DNA from: Bacillota bacterium
Lineage (GTDB): Bacteria > Bacillota > Clostridia > Oscillospirales > Acutalibacteraceae
Assembly: GCA_030705695.1 (NCBI GenBank)
Contig: JAUZPX010000010.1
Location: 1-25,235, forward strand
Length of the DNA: 25,235 bases
Direction of reading: 5' to 3'
Both the position numbers and the translations under genes were made by a program. Of this stretch, positions 15,574 to 23,862 are shown piece after piece. The stretch's first letter is position 1; each line of letters opens with the position of its first letter. The notes under the pieces are model-generated. The model did no database searches. It saw only the letters and a list, made by a program, of their open reading frames with translations, and was not told where the DNA came from.

Positions 15574-18500
15574 GTGAAATCTAAAAGAATTCTGGCACTC
15601 GTTCTCGTTACTCTGTTAATTGTCAGTTCAACTATTGTAACTGCTTTTTCAGTTTCAGCGGAAACATTGACGCCTATGCAACAGGCACAGGCATACGATC
15701 AGCAGGCGTATACAGGTAATGATCTTGGTTGCACATATACTCCTACTGCAACAACATTTAAGGTTTGGTCTCCAAGCGCTAGTGCTGTACAGGTTAAGCT
15801 GTACAAAACAGGAAGTGACTCAGAGGCAGGAGCCGGCGTAATTTCAACAACAGACATGACATATACCCAAGCTAACGGTCTTTGGTCTGTTACAATTAAC
15901 GGTGATCTTAAAAATGATTACTATACCTACCTTGTAACCAATAATGGTACAACAAATGAAGTTGTTGACATTTATGCTAAAGCTGTTGGTATAAACGGCA
16001 ACAGAGGTATGGTTTGCGATCTTTCTTCTACCGATCCAAACAGTTGGAGCACTGATAAGCACGTTCTTTCAAACAATCCAAATGACGCAATCATTTGGGA
16101 ATGTGATGTTAAAGATTTCTCGTATAATTCAAATTCAGGCATTCCGGCAGCACACAGAGGCAAATACCTTGCTTTCACAGATTTAGGTACTACTCTGAAC
16201 GGTGCAGGTAAAGTTGCTACAGGAATCGATTATCTTAAACAACTGGGTATTACAGCTGTTCATCTCAATCCTTTCTACGATTTTAAATCCATTGACGAAG
16301 TAAAGAATACTACTAATGACTCTACTTTTAACTGGGGATATGATCCGAAGAACTACAATGCACCTGAAGGTACATATTCTTCAGATCCATATAACGGAAA
16401 TACTCGTATCAATGAAGTAAAACAAATGGTTCAGGCACTGCATAATGCAGGAATCAGCGTTATCATGGATGTTGTTTACAACCATACTGGTGATTCTAAG
16501 ACATCATGGTTTAACGAAACTGTTCCTAATTACTATTACCGTGTATCTTCAACAGGTGCTTTCGAAGCTGCATCAGGCTGCGGTAACGATACAGCAAGTG
16601 AGCATTTAATGTTCAGAAAATACATGGAAGATTCCGTAATGTATTGGGCTAGCGAATATCATATTGACGGTTTCCGTTTTGACCTTATGGGACTTCACGA
16701 TGTAACAACAATGAATGACATTCGTGCCGATCTCGATAACTTATATGCAGACGGAAGCGGCAAAAAAATTCTTATGTATGGCGAAGGCTGGTCTGAAACA
16801 ACACCAAGTGCGTATACAGGCACAGTTTTGGCAAGTCAGAAAAACGCTTCTCAGCTCAGTGACCGTATTTCTTTCTTTAATGATACAGTAAGAGATGCTA
16901 TTCACGGTAGTGTATTCAGCAAAACTGCAAAAGGCTTCATTTCAGGCGATTCAACAGCAACTACAATTAACAACATTAAATACGGTATTACAGGTAATAC
17001 AACAGGCGGCGCATGGTCGCCGAGTTCTGCCAGTCAGACAATTACATATGCGTCTTGTCATGATAATAATACGCTTTATGACAGGCTGGTAAATTCAGTA
17101 ATGCCTACGGGAAGTAATTACAGAACCCGTTATGAGAATTTGGTGCAGATGAATAAGATGTCTGCTGCAATTGAAATGACTTCTCAGGGCACGCCATTCA
17201 TGTTGGCGGGCGAAGAAATGGCAAGATCCAAAGACGGTGACGGCAACAGCTATGCATCTGCTGCAACGGAAAACATGATTGATTGGAATAACCTTTCAAC
17301 TTATGGCGATCTTGATTCATACTATTCTGGTATGATGGATATTAGAAAAGCATTCTCAGCATTTAGAGATCCTTCAAGTACTTCAGGTAAAGCAATTAAT
17401 TTTGCAACTGGTACACCAACAGGAACTGTTGCTTATACTTTAAATAATTTAGCAAGTGCTACCAATGAATGGTCACAGGTTGCTTGCTTGTTTAACAACA
17501 GTTCAACAGCACAAAGCGTAACATTAACAGGCAGCGGTATTTCAAATGACTGGATTGTCATTGCAAATGATAAATCTGCTGGCGTTAAGAGCCTTGGCGA
17601 GGTCACAGGCGACACAATTACTGTTCCAGCATCTTCTGCTATGGTTTTGGTTGATAAAGCAAGCTTTAATTCTGCCAACATTCAAAGCAATAAAGGTACA
17701 GTTACAGTAAAATATGTTGATCAAGCTGATCCAAGCAATCCATTAATTACAAAAGTACTTACTGGTGTTATTGGTACGAATTATTCAACAGAATCTGATT
17801 CTAGCTTAAGCTTGCATTATGATTTAGCCAGCACACCTGAAAATGCTAATGGTGTGTTCTCAGCAACCGATACAACAGTTACGTATGTATATACGAAATA
17901 TACAGGTACATTCGGTACAGTTGTAACAAACTACGTTGATGAAAGCGGTGCCACCCTTTCACCATCGGTAACTACAACTGACAGAACAGGCGCATCATAT
18001 ACAACTTTCCCTGCAAATGTCTTATTCTATTCGATTGATACTGCAAAATCTCCTGATAACGCTGGTGGTACATATACAGATGGTCAAATCACTGTCACAT
18101 ATGTATATCAATATTCAGGAAAACAAACTACAGTTCATGTAAGACTTGCTGATGGAGTTGCATGGAAACCAAGCCTTTATGCTTGGGATAGCTCAGGTGC
18201 TACAGCTGTTAATTTGTTAGGTGCTTGGCCTGGTAAAGCTATGACACTTGAAAAAGGTCAGTGGTATGATATTACCTTTACAACGGCAGATTCATACAAT
18301 TGCATTATTAACAGCGGTTCTACTCAGACCCTTGATTTATCTGGATTCTCGGGTGATATTTGGGTTGTGCTGAATAACAAAGTTCTTACAAAAACAGCAT
18401 CTGATACTACTGTTTATACTACAGCACCGCAAAGTTACATCAATGAAGTTACAGGGACAGTCGCCCCAACTGTTGTCCCGACAACTCCTATTGCAACAAG

Positions 18501-18726
18501 AAAATTAGGCGATGTCAACAATGACGGTAACGTCGACCTGAAAGATGTAACAATGCTTCAGAAATACCTTGCTAAAATGACAACTAATCCTGTACTTACT
18601 GCTACAGATTTACACTTTGGCGATGTAAATGCCGACAAAGCAAACGATCTGAAAGATGTAACTAATATCCAAAAATGGCTGGCAAAAATGACAGTACCGT
18701 ACAGCATCGGTCAACCTACAACATAA
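15574..18726 (+). CDS. Dockerin-bearing type I pullulanase (GH13) with MucBP-like repeats and CBM26-like module
   Basis: Secreted debranching enzyme, 1,050 residues, predicted to join a cohesin-based complex (amylosome). Order: signal peptide (1-29, cleavage after SVSA); CBM48-like domain (about 45-160); GH13 barrel (about 175-600); beta domain to about 695; two MucBP-like repeats (about 707-775, 778-847); a CBM26-like starch-binding module (about 850-937, with YAWDSSG, AWPGKAM and GQWYDITF supplying aromatics); a Pro/Thr/Val linker (960-975); and a type I dockerin (978-1040). Catalytic residues are Asp370 (DGFRFDL), Glu404 (MYGEGW) and Asp497 (CHDN). The signature reads FNWGYDP, with Phe for Tyr. 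The dockerin F-hands keep their D/N calcium ligands; the second has Lys in place of the usual Gly at position 6. GTG start with AAGGAGG 8 nt upstream. It shares the first ~700 residues' architecture with the gene upstream but replaces the membrane anchor with CBM and dockerin. Confidence 0.95.
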   Translation: MKSKRILALVLVTLLIVSSTIVTAFSVSAETLTPMQQAQAYDQQAYTGNDLGCTYTPTATTFKVWSPSASAVQVKLYKTGSDSEAGAGVISTTDMTYTQANGLWSVTINGDLKNDYYTYLVTNNGTTNEVVDIYAKAVGINGNRGMVCDLSSTDPNSWSTDKHVLSNNPNDAIIWECDVKDFSYNSNSGIPAAHRGKYLAFTDLGTTLNGAGKVATGIDYLKQLGITAVHLNPFYDFKSIDEVKNTTNDSTFNWGYDPKNYNAPEGTYSSDPYNGNTRINEVKQMVQALHNAGISVIMDVVYNHTGDSKTSWFNETVPNYYYRVSSTGAFEAASGCGNDTASEHLMFRKYMEDSVMYWASEYHIDGFRFDLMGLHDVTTMNDIRADLDNLYADGSGKKILMYGEGWSETTPSAYTGTVLASQKNASQLSDRISFFNDTVRDAIHGSVFSKTAKGFISGDSTATTINNIKYGITGNTTGGAWSPSSASQTITYASCHDNNTLYDRLVNSVMPTGSNYRTRYENLVQMNKMSAAIEMTSQGTPFMLAGEEMARSKDGDGNSYASAATENMIDWNNLSTYGDLDSYYSGMMDIRKAFSAFRDPSSTSGKAINFATGTPTGTVAYTLNNLASATNEWSQVACLFNNSSTAQSVTLTGSGISNDWIVIANDKSAGVKSLGEVTGDTITVPASSAMVLVDKASFNSANIQSNKGTVTVKYVDQADPSNPLITKVLTGVIGTNYSTESDSSLSLHYDLASTPENANGVFSATDTTVTYVYTKYTGTFGTVVTNYVDESGATLSPSVTTTDRTGASYTTFPANVLFYSIDTAKSPDNAGGTYTDGQITVTYVYQYSGKQTTVHVRLADGVAWKPSLYAWDSSGATAVNLLGAWPGKAMTLEKGQWYDITFTTADSYNCIINSGSTQTLDLSGFSGDIWVVLNNKVLTKTASDTTVYTTAPQSYINEVTGTVAPTVVPTTPIATRKLGDVNNDGNVDLKDVTMLQKYLAKMTTNPVLTATDLHFGDVNADKANDLKDVTNIQKWLAKMTVPYSIGQPTT

Positions 18727-18749
18727 TATTAACACAATATATTAAAATT

Positions 18750-18779
18750 GGGAGAGGCGCAAAAACCTCTCCCTTTTTA
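18750..18779 (+). terminator. Rho-independent terminator after the dockerin pullulanase
   Basis: GGGAGAGG (18750-18757) pairs perfectly with CCTCTCCC (18766-18773) around an 8-nt loop, followed by five T residues. It closes the pullulanase pair. Confidence 0.94.
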
Positions 18780-18860
18780 TTGGTTGCCTATATAATGGTA
18801 AAATAGTTGATTAAAAAAATAAAACCACCCGCAACACAGGTAGAATTATGCAAAAAAAGT

Positions 18861-18886
18861 AAAACAAAAAGGAGCCATTGGCTCCT
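18861..18886 (-). terminator. Rho-independent terminator of rpmB
   Basis: On the minus strand AGGAGCC and GGCTCCT form a 7-bp stem with a 3-nt loop, followed by TTTTTGTTTT. The 80 bp between this and the convergent terminator at 18750-18779 hold nothing recognisable. Confidence 0.9.
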
Positions 18887-18921
18887 AATGTCTCGTCTCA
18901 AATATGGAATTCAAATCGCGA

Positions 18922-19110
18922 TTAAATTGCTCGGGTAACTTTTCCGGAGCGTAAGCAACGGGTGCATGCATGAACGCGTTTCGGAGTACCGTTCACAATT
19001 GCTTTCACGCGTTGAACATTTGGCTTCCAAACTCTGTTTGAACGTCTGTGTGAGTGTGAAACTCTAATGCCAAAAGAAACGTCTTTGCCGCAGTAATCAC
19101 ATTTTGCCAT
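18922..19110 (-). CDS. rpmB: 50S ribosomal protein L28
   Basis: 62-residue ribosomal large-subunit protein. It begins MAKCDYCGKDVSFGIRVSHS, has the conserved SNRVWKPNVQRVKA core and ends CTRCLRSGKVTRAI. Both CxxC pairs (Cys4/Cys7 and Cys49/Cys52) are intact, making this the zinc-binding (C+) form of L28, which bacteria with a zinc-free paralogue replace when zinc is scarce; no such paralogue is in the window. AAGGAGG lies 9 nt before the ATG. It is single and monocistronic with its own promoter (19159-19187) and terminator, divergent from the M50 protease gene. Confidence 0.97.
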   Translation of the reverse strand: MAKCDYCGKDVSFGIRVSHSHRRSNRVWKPNVQRVKAIVNGTPKRVHACTRCLRSGKVTRAI

Positions 19111-19158
19111 GTGCCTGCACCTCCTTATAAGACTACTTTGAAGTAAACTAACATTGGT

Positions 19159-19187
19159 ATTTTATCAAATTATTTCGCACAATGCAA
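19159..19187 (-). promoter_or_regulatory. rpmB promoter
   Basis: On the minus strand TTGCAT (19187-19182) and TAAAAT (19164-19159) are separated by 17 bp, about 49 nt upstream of the rpmB ATG. Confidence 0.75.
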
Positions 19188-19265
19188 GCATTTTTTTCAG
19201 TTCTTGGAAAATAAAAGTGTATAAACGTATTTTTACTTGAATTTCATCCAATATTAAGGTATAAT

Positions 19266-19295
19266 TTGACTGTCTATATAGTGGATAATTATATG
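19266..19295 (+). promoter_or_regulatory. Probable promoter of the M50-scpAB operon
   Basis: TTGACT (19266-19271), an 18-bp spacer and TATATG (19290-19295), about 38 nt before the ATG of the site-2-protease-like gene. AT-rich surroundings make the exact -10 uncertain. Confidence 0.5.
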
Positions 19296-19333
19296 TATAT
19301 ATGAAATATAATGTTTGTTTATAAGGAGTTTCT

Positions 19334-20017
19334 ATGCTAACAACATTTTTGAGCGGTAATGTTGATCTTGTTGGTTTGTTAATACAAGTTTTTGCATTGC
19401 TATTAATTATTTTTATTGTTTTGCCGTTTCATGAGTGGGCACATGCTATTGTAGCTTATAAACTTGGGGACAACACAGCAAAATACAGCGGAAGATTAAC
19501 ATTAAACCCGCTAGCCCATGTGGATTACATCGGTTCGCTTATGCTGTTGCTTGTTGGTTTTGGTTGGGCAAAGCCTGTACCTGTGAATCCGAGTTACTTT
19601 AAGAATCCTAAGGTCGGTATGGCAATTACCGCAATTTTCGGCCCTATTGCAAATATAGTTGCAGCGCTTGCCGGTGCATTAATTTTTAATGCAGTATTTA
19701 CTTTTTGGCATCCGACATTTGAATCATATCAAGTTGTAAGTTATATTTATATGTTTTTTATTTTTTATATTAAAATAAACGTTTACTTAGCACTTTTTAA
19801 TTTAATTCCTATTCCGCCACTTGACGGGTCAAAAGTTTTGTTTATGTTCCTTCCTAACAAAACTGTTTCAATGATGTACCAGTATCAGAATTTTTTCTTT
19901 ATGGGATTGTTTTTGCTTATAATGTTCGGTGGGTTTAGCAATATTTTAGGATATCTTGGTGACAATGTTTCAAATTGGGTATTATATATTACTGGATTGC
20001 CGTTTGGGAGATTTTAA
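19334..20017 (+). CDS. Site-2 protease-like membrane zinc metalloprotease (M50 family)
   Basis: 227-residue integral membrane protein of the compact M50/rhomboid-independent site-2 protease family. HEWAH (His33, Glu34, His37) is the HExxH zinc site embedded in the second hydrophobic segment. NLIPIPPLDGSKVL (156-169) supplies the third zinc ligand Asp164 as in NxxPxPxLDG. About five or six membrane helices are visible. Members cleave substrates inside the membrane; the standalone short form is of unknown target, since it lacks the PDZ domain of RseP and the CBS domains of SpoIVFB-like proteins. GGAG lies 6 nt before the ATG. In many Clostridia this gene directly precedes scpA-scpB, as here; the spacer is 32 bp, suggesting co-transcription. 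There is no evidence for a mechanistic link to chromosome segregation. Confidence 0.92.
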   Translation: MLTTFLSGNVDLVGLLIQVFALLLIIFIVLPFHEWAHAIVAYKLGDNTAKYSGRLTLNPLAHVDYIGSLMLLLVGFGWAKPVPVNPSYFKNPKVGMAITAIFGPIANIVAALAGALIFNAVFTFWHPTFESYQVVSYIYMFFIFYIKINVYLALFNLIPIPPLDGSKVLFMFLPNKTVSMMYQYQNFFFMGLFLLIMFGGFSNILGYLGDNVSNWVLYITGLPFGRF

Positions 20018-20049
20018 TTCTAATTTTAAACAAAATGAGGGAAGCTTCG

Positions 20050-20775
20050 ATGCAGAACATAACCGAATCGATTTCATATAAGCTTCCTGTTTTTGAAGGA
20101 CCGCTTGATTTACTTCTTGATTTAATTGCAAAAAACAAGCTTAACATTTATGACATTCAAATTGCAGTTCTTTTAGAGCAATATATGGAAAGCATTGAGG
20201 AAATGCAGCAGGCTGATATGGAAATTGAAAGCGAGTTTCTTGAAATGGCTGCTCGGCTTGTATATATCAAATCAGTTTCGTTGCTTCCAAAATATGAAGA
20301 AGTTGAGGAATTAAAGAAAGAGCTTACCGGGCAGCTGTTAGAATATCAAGAGCTTAAAAAGGCAGCGGCTGTTTTAGCACCAATGGCAAGCTTTGACGCA
20401 TATTTCAGAGAGCCTGCCGAACTTGAATATGACCAAACATATAATTTAATTCATAAAAGCATGGATATTTTAAATGCATATACTTCTGCTGTCGGCAGAG
20501 GAAAGCGCAGGCTTCCGCCGCCGAAAGAGGCTTTTTCAGGGATTGTCGAGAAAAAAGTTGTTCCTGTAAGCACAAAGATTATTCATGTTTTACGGCGTTT
20601 GGTAAAAAATACAAAAGTAAGTTACCGTTCGCTGTTTGCAGATTTAAAAGGAAAATCCGATCTTGTAGCAACTTTCTTGGCACTTTTGGAACTTGTTAAA
20701 GAAAAGCGTGTCAGAGTAGAGGGCAGTGGTGAAAACATGATGGTAGAAGTCGTTTTAAAGAACACAACCGAATAA
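20050..20775 (+). CDS. scpA: Segregation and condensation protein A
   Basis: Kleisin subunit that bridges the SMC dimer and binds ScpB, needed for chromosome condensation and segregation. 241 residues, normal for the family. The N-terminal domain opens with the conserved YKLPVFEGPLDLLLDLI and continues with ARLVYIKSVSLLPK, the SMC-neck-binding part. The middle is acidic and helical (EEVEELKKELTGQLLEYQELK) and contacts ScpB. The C-terminus is a winged helix (KVSYRSLFADLKGKSDLVATFLALLELVKEKRVRV) that caps the SMC head. I chose ATG 20050 because GAGGGA precedes it at good spacing and homologues start there; a 25-residue upstream extension would overlap the M50 gene. It is followed by scpB 21 bp downstream. 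Confidence 0.96.
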   Translation: MQNITESISYKLPVFEGPLDLLLDLIAKNKLNIYDIQIAVLLEQYMESIEEMQQADMEIESEFLEMAARLVYIKSVSLLPKYEEVEELKKELTGQLLEYQELKKAAAVLAPMASFDAYFREPAELEYDQTYNLIHKSMDILNAYTSAVGRGKRRLPPPKEAFSGIVEKKVVPVSTKIIHVLRRLVKNTKVSYRSLFADLKGKSDLVATFLALLELVKEKRVRVEGSGENMMVEVVLKNTTE

Positions 20776-20796
20776 TACAAGGGCGGTGCAGCATAA

Positions 20797-21390
20797 TTGA
20801 ATGGTACTATGATTAAATCGGCGATGGAGGCAATTCTGTTTGCCAGCGGTACGCCTGTACCGATTCAGCGTTTTGTACAAGCTCTTGAGCTTTCGCCGAA
20901 AGAAGCAGAATCTTATCTTGAGAGTTTACGTGCCGATTACTGTGACGAGCAAAAGGGTCTTGAAATTATTCGGCTTGACGATAGTTATCAGATGGTAACA
21001 AAGAAAGAGCACGCAGAAGTAATTCGAAGTGTTATGGATTTAAAGAGAAATCTGCCTTTATCACAGGCGGCAATGGAAGTTTTGGCTGTTATTGCGTACA
21101 ATCAGCCTGTTACAAAAGCTTTTGTTGAGCAGGTAAGAGGCGTAGATTGTTCGGGTGTTATCGGAAGTTTGACAGTGAAAAATCTAATTGAAGAAAAAGG
21201 ACGTCTGGAACTTCCAGGCAGACCTCTTTTATATGGAACGACAGAGAACTTTCTGCGTGTATTTTCACTAAAAAACATTAATGAACTTCCGCAGCTTCCC
21301 GACAGAGAAGATGTTTTAGTGGAAGGTATTTCAAAAGAAGATATTGATGAAAACCAAATGCTGTTGACTCCTGAATTTTCAGAAATCTGA
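20797..21390 (+). CDS. scpB: Segregation and condensation protein B
   Basis: Partner of ScpA in the SMC-ScpAB condensin; a dimer of tandem winged-helix domains that stabilises the kleisin linker. 197 residues, typical. The first domain holds KSAMEAILFASGTPVPIQRF and LEIIRLDDSYQMVTKKEHA. The second holds QAAMEVLAVIAYNQPVTKAFVEQVRGVDCSGVIGSL and RPLLYGTTENFLRVFSLKN, strongly diagnostic. The start is probably TTG 20797, with a GGCGGTG-like site about 8 nt upstream; ATG 20809 is the alternative and would leave 20 nt to that site. Downstream of scpA by 21 bp and very likely co-transcribed with it. The acidic C-terminal tail is the family's variable region. Confidence 0.95.
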   Translation: MNGTMIKSAMEAILFASGTPVPIQRFVQALELSPKEAESYLESLRADYCDEQKGLEIIRLDDSYQMVTKKEHAEVIRSVMDLKRNLPLSQAAMEVLAVIAYNQPVTKAFVEQVRGVDCSGVIGSLTVKNLIEEKGRLELPGRPLLYGTTENFLRVFSLKNINELPQLPDREDVLVEGISKEDIDENQMLLTPEFSEI

Positions 21391-21452
21391 ATAGATTAAG
21401 TTATTACTGGTTTGTTATTATAAGATATTTTTTTAAAAAAGGAGGCTGGCAG

Positions 21453-22091
21453 ATGGCGATATACATCATTTGCGGTATCCTTCTTGTAATAATCTTATTG
21501 TTATTACTCCCTGTAAATTTGATTATTACTTATAAAACAGAAATTGAGGCAAAATTAAAAGTATTATTTTTCACATATTATTTAATACAAAAAAAGAGGA
21601 AGCCAAAAACAAGTTCTGAAAAACAACTTAAAAAATCAAAAGAAATGGCTAAGCCAAGTTTTTTAAGCGAAGTTTGGGAGAAAAAAGGCCTTGAAGGTAT
21701 TTTGGATTTACTTAAAACTTTCGCTTCAGTATCAAAAACAGTATATAAATCTTTGACTAATTATGTAGTAATTAAAAACATGAAAGTTTTCATTTCAGTC
21801 GGTGGTGATGATGCTGCCGATGTTGCTATAAAATATGGTTACGTATGTAGCGCTGTATTTACATCAACGGGCATAATAATAGCAAATTTCAAAACAAAAT
21901 CTCACGACATCAAAATTAAGCCAAACTATTATTCTGAAGAAACGGAAATTGATTGCTGTATACATGGTAAAATTCGTGTGATTTTTATTTTGATTTCTTC
22001 AATTCATATTTCCCGGATTATTTTCAGAGCAAAGCAAAAACAATTAAAATCAGATATTCAAGAGAATAAAGGAGCGATAAATAATGAGTGA
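21453..22091 (+). CDS. DUF2953 protein (YtfI-like)
   Basis: 212-residue protein with one N-terminal membrane helix (IYIICGILLVIILLLLLPVNLII), a basic Lys-rich linker (about 48-70), an amphipathic helical stretch, and a C-terminal beta region (KVFISVGGDDAADVAIKYGYV, DIKIKPNYY, EIDCCIHGKIRV). This order matches DUF2953 (PF11167). In Bacillus subtilis the homologue ytfI lies next to the sporulation gene ytfJ, and here the next gene is that homologue, overlapping by 8 bp. That pairing, not the sequence alone, supports the assignment and suggests a spore-related role. AAAGGAGG precedes the ATG at good spacing. A 62-bp gap separates it from scpB. Confidence 0.85.
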   Translation: MAIYIICGILLVIILLLLLPVNLIITYKTEIEAKLKVLFFTYYLIQKKRKPKTSSEKQLKKSKEMAKPSFLSEVWEKKGLEGILDLLKTFASVSKTVYKSLTNYVVIKNMKVFISVGGDDAADVAIKYGYVCSAVFTSTGIIIANFKTKSHDIKIKPNYYSEETEIDCCIHGKIRVIFILISSIHISRIIFRAKQKQLKSDIQENKGAINNE

Positions 22092-22509
22092 GCATCCGAT
22101 TAACGAGCTGATGGGCGTTACAATGGAAAAAATTAAAGAAATGGTAGACGTAAACACAATTATAGGCAATCCTATAACTACCCCTGACGGAACGGTTATT
22201 ATACCTGTTTCAAAGGTGAGCTATGGTTTTGCGTCCGGCGGTTCCGATATCCCCACAAAGCAAGAGAAAAATTGTTTTGGTGGCGGAAGCGGTGCTGGAG
22301 TAACGATTAATCCCGTAGGGTTTCTCGCTATTTCAAACGGTGATGTAAAAATGATAAGTATTGAGAAATACGACGGTGCTACTGATCGTGTAGTTGCTAT
22401 GGTGCCTGATGTTATCGATAAAATTTCTTCTTTCTTCAAGAAAGATAAAAAAGGAAACGAAAAGGCCGAAGAAAAAAGCGATATCGTAATTGACGATCCG
22501 ATTATCTAA
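22084..22509 (+). CDS. ytfJ: GerW family sporulation protein (YtfJ)
   Basis: 141-residue GerW/YtfJ family protein, needed in Bacillus for normal spore germination by lytic enzymes and carried by most spore-formers. Conserved features are HPINELMGVTMEKIKEMVDVNTIIG, PDGTVIIPVSKVSYGFASGGSD, the glycine-rich FGGGSGAGVTINPVGFLAI and ISIEKYD. The charged C-terminal tail (KKDKKGNEKAEEKSD) is variable in the family. AAGGAG lies about 9 nt before ATG 22084, which overlaps the end of the DUF2953 gene by 8 bp, so the two are translationally coupled. Its presence is the strongest sequence evidence here that the organism forms spores. Confidence 0.94.
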   Translation: MSEHPINELMGVTMEKIKEMVDVNTIIGNPITTPDGTVIIPVSKVSYGFASGGSDIPTKQEKNCFGGGSGAGVTINPVGFLAISNGDVKMISIEKYDGATDRVVAMVPDVIDKISSFFKKDKKGNEKAEEKSDIVIDDPII

Positions 22510-22616
22510 GGTATAAATTACCACTCTAAAAGCATATTAATTTTAGTACAACTCTATCGCAAAAAGTATATTATATGCGAATAACTGTTGTAGGATTTTT
22601 AGTGCTTTAGGGGTTG

Positions 22617-23771
22617 ATGTTTTTGCGCAAACGTCTTGTAAGTCTTGTTTTGAGCATATCAATTATGCTGCCTCTTGCTTTTTGTAGCAACAGACAAGTT
22701 TTTGCAGCAACGACTGAGTTAAAGGTATCTGCTAAGGCGTCGATTCTTTATTGTGCAAATAATGGGCAGGTTCTTTTAAGCCATGATGCTGAAAAGGAAT
22801 TGCCAATTGCCAGTACAACAAAGATTATGACTGCTTTGTTGGCTCTTGAAGCCTATGCGGCAGACTCAAAGCCGTTTGAATTTACAAGCAGCATGGCTGC
22901 CGAAGGCTCATCAATGTACTTAAAGCCTGGATATAAGCTTACGTTGCGTGACTGTGCTGTCGGTATGATGATGGCATCAGGTAATGACGGCGCTAATGCG
23001 GTTGCTTTGCATATAAGCGGTAATTTTAACGATTTTGCAAAACTAATGAACGAGCGTGCAAAACAAATTGGAATGAAGCATACAAATTTCGTCACTCCAT
23101 CTGGGCTAGATGATTGCGATCATTGTTCGACTGCTTATGATATGGCGGTTTTGCTTGCTTATGCAATGGATAACGATGATTTTGCCGATATTACCTCAAA
23201 AACTTCAATGCAAGTTAAATTTGCAAATCCAGACGGCACGATATATACTTATCCAAACCATAATAGACTTTTAAAAAGCTATCAATATTGTATTGGCGGC
23301 AAGACAGGATTTACAAAAAAAGCAGGCCGCTGCCTTGTTTCTGTTGCGGAAAAGGATGGCGTTAGGCTTGTTGCGGTAACACTGAACGACCCTTCAGACT
23401 GGAATGACCATAAATCAATGTTTGACTACGGTTTTTCGAAACTTCGAGGAATTACCCTTGATGATTCAAATTTACATCTAACAATTCCTGTTGTTGGCGG
23501 AGATTGCGAAAATATTACAACAAATTGTGCAATGACGAAAAATATTGTGATTGAAAACGGACAAGAGAACAATGTTGTTCGTACAGTTGAAGTACCGCAG
23601 TTTGTATATGCTCCTGTAGGGCAGGGGGATGTGATTGGTGAAGTAAAATATACTTTAAACGGTAAAATGATTGCGCAAAATGAGATTTCAGTAGCGAATA
23701 CAGTGAATTTTAGAGCACAAAAGAAAAATATCTTTCAAAAAATATTAGAGTTTTTTGGCTTTAAAGATTAA
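22617..23771 (+). CDS. D-alanyl-D-alanine carboxypeptidase (S11, DacF/PBP5-like)
   Basis: Exported serine peptidase that trims the terminal D-Ala of peptidoglycan stem peptides, lowering crosslinking. All three S11 motifs are present; counting from an in-frame TTG at 22614 they are STTK (Ser67, Lys70), SGN (122-124) and KTG (230-232), one less from ATG 22617. A signal peptide covers about the first 32 residues (LVSLVLSISIMLPLAF, then VFAA). The C-terminal beta domain runs from about 285, ending in a short amphipathic helix (FQKILEFFGFKD) that may hold the protein to the membrane. The start is uncertain: AGGGG (22609-22613) is 3 nt before ATG 22617 and 9 nt before TTG 22623. Its place between gerW and rluB resembles the dac region of Bacillus, consistent with spore-cortex or vegetative wall tailoring. 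Confidence 0.93.
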   Translation: MFLRKRLVSLVLSISIMLPLAFCSNRQVFAATTELKVSAKASILYCANNGQVLLSHDAEKELPIASTTKIMTALLALEAYAADSKPFEFTSSMAAEGSSMYLKPGYKLTLRDCAVGMMMASGNDGANAVALHISGNFNDFAKLMNERAKQIGMKHTNFVTPSGLDDCDHCSTAYDMAVLLAYAMDNDDFADITSKTSMQVKFANPDGTIYTYPNHNRLLKSYQYCIGGKTGFTKKAGRCLVSVAEKDGVRLVAVTLNDPSDWNDHKSMFDYGFSKLRGITLDDSNLHLTIPVVGGDCENITTNCAMTKNIVIENGQENNVVRTVEVPQFVYAPVGQGDVIGEVKYTLNGKMIAQNEISVANTVNFRAQKKNIFQKILEFFGFKD

Positions 23772-23813
23772 TCTTATTTTAAAAAACAAATTAATTTACG
23801 TCACAATGTGACA

Positions 23814-23850
23814 GCTCCTTTTTATAAGGAGCCTTTTCAATTTTTATAAA
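23814..23850 (+). terminator. Rho-independent terminator after the carboxypeptidase
   Basis: GCTCCTT (23814-23820) pairs perfectly with AAGGAGC (23826-23832) around a 5-nt loop, followed by CTTTTCAATTTTT. The rluB-type gene starts 12 nt beyond, so its expression depends on read-through or a promoter not seen. Confidence 0.85.
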
Positions 23851-23862
23851 AGGACGGATAAC

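Noticed and set aside
18803..18860. TAGTTGATTA near 18807 as a second copy of the MITE-like end
   Set aside because: The match stops after about ten AT-rich bases, and neither the interior nor the other end is present.
22510..22613. Sporulation sigma-factor promoter before the carboxypeptidase gene
   Set aside because: GCATATT and an inverted TCGCA/TGCGA pair are visible, but no convincing -35/-10 combination with proper spacing.
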